A stretch of 27,401 nucleotides of DNA from positions 1 through 27,401 of the forward strand of contig JBBIKU010000011.1 of assembly GCA_037445245.1 (NCBI GenBank), read 5' to 3'. Positions 23,423 through 27,401 of the stretch are shown here, one piece after another. Within the stretch, counting starts at the first letter, position 1. The number at the start of each line of letters is the position of its first letter. Origin of the DNA: JBBIKU01 sp037445245 (GTDB lineage Bacteria; Chloroflexota; Anaerolineae; Anaerolineales; Anaerolineaceae). The notes beneath the pieces are model-generated. The model was not told where the DNA came from. It saw only the letters and a list, made by a program, of their open reading frames with translations, and made no database searches. Both the position numbers and the translations under genes were made by a program.

Positions 23423-24877
23423 TCAGACGAACTTGAGACGGCGGGCGGCAAACACCAACATGCGCAGCAACAGCAAGCCGTGTTTCCAGCGCTGGATATT
23501 GGTGCTGCCGTAGGTGCGTTCACGATAGCGCACCGGCAGATCAACGATCTTCAGGTTGAGTTTGGCGGCTCCGAACAGCAGGTCGAAATCACCGAAGGGA
23601 TCGAAGTCGCCAAAGTAGCTGCGGTTGGCGACGATTGCCTGGTAATCTTTCTTCCACAACACCTTGGTGCCGCACAATGTGTCCTTGACCGGTTGCCCCA
23701 GCAGCCATGAAAACACCATGCTGAAAAATTTGTTGCCTAAAAAGTTGAAGAGGCGCATGGCATCTTTTTCCATCGGGTAGACCAGGCGCACGCCGTTGAT
23801 AAAATTGCCTCTGCCCGAAACCAGCGCCTCGTAGAACCGCGGCAGATCTTCGGGGGGGACGGTCAGGTCGGCATCGAGAATCATCAGGATGTCACCTTTG
23901 GCGCGCTCAAATCCGGCGCGGACGGCGTCGCCCTTGCCTTTGCCTGGCTGGCGCATCACCCAGGCGTCGCGTTCGGGGTGGGCGCGCCGGGCGTCCTGGA
24001 TTGCCTGGTAGGTATTGTCACTGGAATGCCCTTCGACAAAGATTAACTCCGTCCCGCTGCCCATCTCGGGCACGCGCTGGAAGATCGATTCGATGTTGCC
24101 GGCTTCGTTGCGCGCCGGCACCAGCACCGTTACTTTGGGCGGGCGACGGGTTTTAATCAGTTTGGGTTTCGGACGCGCCAGGGTAAAACTGGTCAACCCA
24201 AGGTGCTGAAAGAAACCCAGCCGAACCAGGAAGCGATTGAAGAACGGTGCCAGCAGCGGCGTCCCGAAGGGATAGATGATCTCCTCCCAGTTGCGGATGA
24301 CCTCGAACCCCGACAGGTAGAGCAGGTTGTTGGTGTCTTCGCGCGTCAGCCAGTTCTGGTAGAGGGTGGGCACAGCGACGTTCAACGAACGCGCCACCTT
24401 GAGGGGGAGCTCCCACAGGCGGCTGTAGTAGTTCAGCACCAGCCGCGTGCCGGGATGGCATACTTGCACCAGTTGCTCAAAGACCCCCTGCACGTCCCAA
24501 AAATCGTTGACCGAATCGGCGAACAAAATGGCATCGAAGCTCTCATCCAGTTTCAGGTCGTGGGCGTCGCACTGGATGAATTCCAGGTCGGGGTGCCGTT
24601 TGCGGGCAAAGGCGATCATCCCGTCGGAGAAATCGATGCCCACGCCGCGGGAAGGTTGCAGGGCAGCCAGCAGATCGCCGCTGCCACAACCGATATCCAG
24701 GACCTTCAAGCGGGGCGGGATCAAGAAACGGTAGATTTCTTGCAGGCGTCGTCGGTAGTAGCCCCCCCACCCCTTCCAGGAATCCCAGCTTTGCGCCACC
24801 CGGTTCCAATGTTGGATGCGCTCTTTCTGATAGTGTTGGAAGCCGGGGTCGTCCTTGCAGGTAGAAAGATCTGCCAC
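23423..24877 (-). CDS. Fusion of SAM-dependent methyltransferase and family 2 glycosyltransferase
   Basis: One 484-residue frame holds two enzymes. Residues 1 to about 235 are a class I SAM methyltransferase: motif I VLDIGCGSGD (59-68), motif II-like VGIDFSDGM and FDAILFADSVND. Residues about 249-450 are a GT2 domain of the dolichol-phosphate-mannose-synthase type: VTVLVPARNEAGNIESIF, DAD (335-337), QPVKDTLCGTK and the end motif YRERTYGSTNI. Extra C-terminal membrane helices are lacking. The likely product is a sugar-phospho-lipid or surface glycan whose acceptor or sugar is methylated; this is inference. The start is a GTG at 24877, 6 bases after the upstream stop (which is in the same frame), with no clear ribosome-binding site. 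No internal stop or N-run suggests an artefact. Confidence 0.87.
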   Translation of the reverse strand: MADLSTCKDDPGFQHYQKERIQHWNRVAQSWDSWKGWGGYYRRRLQEIYRFLIPPRLKVLDIGCGSGDLLAALQPSRGVGIDFSDGMIAFARKRHPDLEFIQCDAHDLKLDESFDAILFADSVNDFWDVQGVFEQLVQVCHPGTRLVLNYYSRLWELPLKVARSLNVAVPTLYQNWLTREDTNNLLYLSGFEVIRNWEEIIYPFGTPLLAPFFNRFLVRLGFFQHLGLTSFTLARPKPKLIKTRRPPKVTVLVPARNEAGNIESIFQRVPEMGSGTELIFVEGHSSDNTYQAIQDARRAHPERDAWVMRQPGKGKGDAVRAGFERAKGDILMILDADLTVPPEDLPRFYEALVSGRGNFINGVRLVYPMEKDAMRLFNFLGNKFFSMVFSWLLGQPVKDTLCGTKVLWKKDYQAIVANRSYFGDFDPFGDFDLLFGAAKLNLKIVDLPVRYRERTYGSTNIQRWKHGLLLLRMLVFAARRLKFV

Positions 24878-24883
24878 GTTGAT

Positions 24884-25162
24884 TCAACGGTTGCGTCGGT
24901 TGAAGCCGGGGATGTTCTGGGCAAGCCGCCAGCGCTGGATAATTTTGCCGATCTCGATGGCGTCGCGGGCGTGGCTGCGCCCCTGATCGTCTTCGCGGCG
25001 CGGCAGCGTCGCAACCGCAGCCCGCAGCGCTTTTGCCAGTTCTTCGTTCAAGCCGGAATTTTCGATTGTGTCAACCCACTGCTTAATATCCTTCTTTTTG
25101 AACGGCAGCCGTTTGATGATTTCCACCAGCCTGCTTTCGTCAGAAACATTTCGCCGGGGCAT
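24884..25162 (-). CDS. Small charged hypothetical protein
   Basis: A 92-residue protein with no family that I recognise. It looks mostly helical and basic: DESRLVEIIKRLPFKKKDIKQWVDTIE, then NEELAKALRAAVATLPRREDDQ, then IEIGKIIQRWRLAQNIPGFNRRNR. There is no signal peptide, membrane segment or cysteine. The start at 25162 (MPRRNVSD) is chosen because GAGGAG lies 6 bases upstream; an ATG 13 codons earlier has a weaker site. It sits between the nicotinamidase-like gene and the methyltransferase-GT2 fusion in a compact operon, which supports it being real. Confidence 0.7.
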   Translation of the reverse strand: MPRRNVSDESRLVEIIKRLPFKKKDIKQWVDTIENSGLNEELAKALRAAVATLPRREDDQGRSHARDAIEIGKIIQRWRLAQNIPGFNRRNR

Positions 25163-25244
25163 GGTTTTCTCCTCAACTACGTTGTGTTCGGGCACGGGCA
25201 TCGTCCCTGCCGATTCATTTATACCATAAGCGCGGTGGCATTAT

Positions 25245-25965
25245 TCAGTCGATCTTTTGCACCACTTCGACGCCGTTCAATGCCATGTGGTAGAGGAAGA
25301 CGGCGTGCAGCAGGTCGCCGGGGTGCGGCGCTCCGCCTTCGGCTTTTGCCACCGATAGCGGGCGGTCGTAGGTTTCAACGCAGTCCACGGGGACGATCAC
25401 GCGCCGTTTGAGTTGACGGGCATTGGCATCCAGGCGCAGGTGCATGGCGAGCTGNNNNNNNNNNATAGGTGCACAAATCGGTGCAGTCACCGACCACGAT
25501 GAAGGTCTCAACCTGGGGATGCGCTGCCACCCAGTCATTCAAGCCGGTGTTCAGCCCCGAAGCGATGGAGTTCTTCTCCATCACCACCATCTGCTCGAAG
25601 AACGGCAGCGCCTTGAAGGCGTCCACCGTCTCGGCTTCTTCACTGCCGCGAACGCAGTGGGGCGGCCAGGCGTCAAATTCGACTGCATTGGGTTCGTGGG
25701 TATCCTGGGTGAGCAGGATGTGACGCAAACCGTGCGACCAGGCAGCCTGAAACAGCCGGGTGATTGGCTCGACGATGCTGCCCACCCGTTCGCTTGCCAG
25801 AACGCCCTGGGTGCAAAAACCTTTGATCACGTCCACCGATACAATGGCGGCTTTTTCCGGCTGCGGCAGGGCTTTAGCCAGTGCCAGCGCTGCCAGCGCT
25901 GCCATCCACTCTTCCAGATATTCCAGGAATTCCTGCGATCCCTCGATTAATTTGGTTTTACTCAT
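25245..25965 (-). CDS. Isochorismatase-family cysteine hydrolase, nicotinamidase-like, interrupted by a scaffold gap
   Basis: A member of the isochorismatase-like hydrolases. The nicotinamidase features are visible: catalytic D45 (SVDVIKGF), metal-site residues D88 and H90 (TQDTHEPN), WPPHCVRGS (101-108), K131 (EKNSIASG) and nucleophile C165 (GDCTDLC). Nicotinamidases turn nicotinamide into nicotinate for NAD recycling. A 30-residue N-terminal helical extension precedes the domain. A 10-N gap at 25455-25464 interrupts the gene just after the catalytic cysteine, and the frame differs on the two sides, so a few residues are lost. The tail beyond the gap (VDCVETYDRPLS, GDLLHAVFLYHMALNGVEVV) fits the family end. 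AGAGGAG lies before the ATG at 25965. First gene of its operon. Confidence 0.86.
25455..25464. other. Scaffold gap (10 N) inside the nicotinamidase-like gene
   Basis: Ten unknown bases with a frame change across them, as in secA. The flanks encode the two halves of one isochorismatase domain, so the gap is probably short but not exactly ten bases. Confidence 0.97.
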
Positions 25966-26014
25966 CACGGCTCCTCTAAGACGGTCTCAACGCGGAGATG
26001 ACGTTCCGCACATA

Positions 26015-26029
26015 GTGTATCTTTTACAC
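26015..26029. promoter_or_regulatory. Inverted repeat at the predicted transcription start (possible operator)
   Basis: GTGTA-N5-TACAC is a 5-bp inverted repeat with a 5-base spacer. It begins 1-2 bases after the -10 box of the minus-strand promoter and so covers the expected start site. A repressor here would block the nicotinamidase operon. A short repeat like this can occur by chance. Confidence 0.3.
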
Positions 26030-26030
26030 G

Positions 26031-26058
26031 ATTATAGCCGGCAGCGGACGGCTGTCAA
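26031..26058 (-). promoter_or_regulatory. Near-consensus sigma70-type promoter for the nicotinamidase operon
   Basis: On the minus strand TTGACA (26053-26058) and TATAAT (26031-26036) are both perfect hexamers with a 16-base spacer. The ATG at 25965 lies about 60 bases downstream. It probably drives the nicotinamidase-like gene and may also serve the downstream genes to DUF212. Confidence 0.8.
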
Positions 26059-26086
26059 GTGAAAGGGTGGCGGTGTCGAAAAACGG

Positions 26087-26216
26087 TTGCCCGTCCGCTC
26101 CAATCTGTTTCTAACAATCCATTAACAGGAGTCCGATGCTCACCGGGTATGCTTAATCCGCGCCGACCGGAAATGCCGGTTGGCGGCTATTGTACGGACT
26201 GTTTTTGGAGGTCAGG
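26087..26216 (+). promoter_or_regulatory. clpB leader: weak promoter, six-codon ORF and hairpin
   Basis: Upstream of clpB, TTGCCC (26087-26092) and TCTAAC (26110-26115) with a 17-base spacer could be a weak promoter. A mini-ORF (MLTGYA) at 26136-26156 has AGGAG 4 bases before its ATG. Five bases after its stop there is a 10-bp hairpin, CGCCGACCGG-AAATG-CCGGTTGGCG (26161-26185), with one G-T pair. There is no T-tract after it, so it is not a plain terminator. No CIRCE element (TTAGCACTC-N9-GAGTGCTAA) was found. The arrangement resembles a leader-peptide control region, but each part is short enough to be chance. Confidence 0.33.
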
Positions 26217-27347
26217 ATGAATCTGGATCGTTTTACCCAAAAAACACAGGAAGCCATCTACCAGGCGCAGCAAGTGGCGCTTGAGATGAATCATCAAGCA
26301 ATTGAACCGGCTCATCTGTTGCTGGCGCTGCTTCAGCAACAGGAGGGGGTTGTGCCGGCGCTGGTGACGCGGGTTGCCGGCAGCGTGACCGCGCTGCGGG
26401 AAGACCTTTTGCGCGCTCTGCAGAGCCGTCCCAAAGTTCATGGCGGTGATAGGCAGGTCGGTCTGGCGCGCCCGACCAGCGAGGTGCTGGCGGCGGCGGA
26501 GCGATATGCCAAGGGTATGCAAGACGAATATGTCTCGCCCGAACATCTCCTGTTGGGGTTGACCGAGAGCGTCGAAGCCAAACGCCTCAACCAGTTTGGG
26601 TTGACCAAAGACGCCATCCTGATGGCGCTGCGGGAGGTGCGCGGCAACCAGCGTGTCACCTCGCAAAACCCGGAGGATACCTACCAGGCGCTCGAAAAAT
26701 ACGGGCGGAACCTGACTGCCATGGCGCGCCAGGGCAAGCTCGACCCCGTCGTCGGGCGCGATGAGCAAATTCGGCGCATCATACAAATTCTCACCCGCCG
26801 TACCAAGAACAACCCGGCTTTGATCGGCGACCCCGGGGTGGGCAAGACTGCCATAGTCGAGGGTCTGGCGCAGCGTATCGTCAACGGCGATGTTCCCGAA
26901 GGGCTGAAGAACAAACGACAGGTTCACTCGATATTTCGGCATTGGTCGCCGGCGCCAAATACCGCGGCGAATTCGAAGAGCGGCTCAAAGCGGTATTGAA
27001 AGAAATTACCGCCGCCGCGGGCGAAATTATTCTTTTCGTCGACGAGATGCACACCGTGGTTGGGGCGGGTGCCGCCGAAGGTGCCATGGACGCTGGCAAC
27101 ATGCTCAAGCCGATGCTGGCGCGGGGTGAGTTGCACATGATCGGCGCCACCACCATCGATGAGTACCGCAAGCACGTGGAGAAGGACCCGGCGCTCGAAC
27201 GGCGCTTTCAGCCGGTGATGATCAGCGAGCCCTCGGTGGAAGACACTATCAGCATTGTGCGCGGTTTGAAACAGCGTTATGAGGTGCATCATGGCGTGCG
27301 CATTACCGACGCTGCCGTGATTGCCGCGGCTGCCCTGTCCAATCGCT
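26217..27347 (+). CDS. clpB: Chaperone ClpB, 5' part, frameshifted and cut at a chimeric junction
   Basis: ClpB is the hexameric AAA+ disaggregase that works with DnaK. The start at 26217 (MNLDRFTQKTQEAI) has GGAGGT upstream. The paired Clp N-domain repeats fill 1-145, followed by the ClpB-type linker (NPEDTYQALEKYGRNLT). NBD1 has Walker A GDPGVGKT (204-211) and, in the other frame, Walker B ILFVDEMHTVVGAG. At about 26925-26927 one base is missing: NKRQV is followed by HSIFRHW in the first frame, while LDISALVAGAKYRGEFEERL continues in the second. The second frame runs to SNR near 27347, where ClpB normally continues into YI(T)DRFLPDKAIDL; here the sequence switches to unrelated DNA and a stop at 27350. 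The middle domain and NBD2 are absent. Confidence 0.9.
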
Positions 27348-27401
27348 GTTGATCAGAATGCGCACCATTTCAGGCACGGCTTCCAGTCCTTGTTCCACAA
27401 T
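27348..27401 (-). mobile_element. Probable fragment of an IS256/mutator-type transposase at the window edge
   Basis: Reading leftward from 27401, the minus strand encodes IVEQGLEAVPEMVRILIN. This closely resembles the N-terminal region of IS256-family (mutator) transposases, where a segment like GLEALPEALRILINEAM is common. The match breaks exactly where clpB sequence begins, and no terminal inverted repeat or target duplication is visible. It may be a decayed insertion or a chimeric assembly end. The family call rests on 18 residues only. Confidence 0.45.

Noticed and set aside
24203..25411. Open frame of 402 codons on the plus strand
   Set aside because: It runs antisense through three genes (methyltransferase fusion, small hypothetical, nicotinamidase-like), which a real gene would not do. 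Composition is that of a reverse-strand shadow.
26161..26185. Hairpin before clpB as an intrinsic terminator
   Set aside because: The stem is good but no run of T follows on either strand. It is listed as a leader structure instead.

Overview
The window reads as a bacterial chromosome segment, most likely from a Chloroflexota genome of the Anaerolineae type. This is inferred from gene content and family features, not from a database search. The clues are a SecA with very large internal insertions, a PI3/4-kinase-like protein of the SCO1664 family next to a DUF3090 protein (a pair known mainly from Actinobacteria and Chloroflexi), and a NurA/HAS-barrel/HerA operon. GC is high and coding density is very high. 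Two 10-N scaffold gaps each coincide with a frame change. There are also two probable single-base frameshifts and an abrupt chimeric right edge, which together look like a draft or metagenome assembly.

Layout. (1) 1-2858 (+): 3' part of secA, then a hairpin terminator. (2) 15683-2973 (-): a long run of leftward genes. In transcription order these are a C26 glutamine amidotransferase, murI, DUF3090, the SCO1664-type kinase-like protein, homoserine dehydrogenase, folK, folP, a PatA/LpxL-like acyltransferase, a CDP-alcohol phosphatidyltransferase, the branched-chain 2-oxoacid dehydrogenase genes (E1 alpha, E1 beta, E2, E3), and a ferritin-like protein. Overlapping stop/start codons and short gaps suggest one or a few polycistronic units. 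Candidate promoters lie before the amidotransferase and before DUF3090. (3) 15820-17253 (+): a cysteine-desulfurase-like class V aminotransferase, convergent with rplS (-), which ends in a good intrinsic terminator. (4) 17922-21450 (+): the operon nurA, HAS-barrel protein, herA, for DNA end processing. (5) 25965-21451 (-): a nicotinamidase-like isochorismatase (broken by a gap), a small unknown protein, a methyltransferase-glycosyltransferase fusion, xseA, xseB and a DUF212 membrane protein. A near-consensus sigma70-type promoter precedes this unit. (6) 26217 to the end (+): the start of clpB with a one-base frameshift, joined abruptly near 27348 to what looks like an internal piece of an IS256/mutator transposase.

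How the genes work together. Most are housekeeping: protein export and quality control (SecA, ClpB), acyl-CoA formation from branched 2-oxoacids (BKD complex), folate, homoserine and D-glutamate synthesis, lipid synthesis, ribosome assembly, and DNA repair (NurA-HerA, exonuclease VII). No tRNA, rRNA, CRISPR array or intact mobile element was seen. No stretch of more than about 250 bases lacks a gene. The parts most worth pursuing are the kinase-like/DUF3090 pair, the three-gene NurA-HAS-HerA operon, the methyltransferase-GT2 fusion, the enlarged SecA, and the structured leaders of rplS and clpB.
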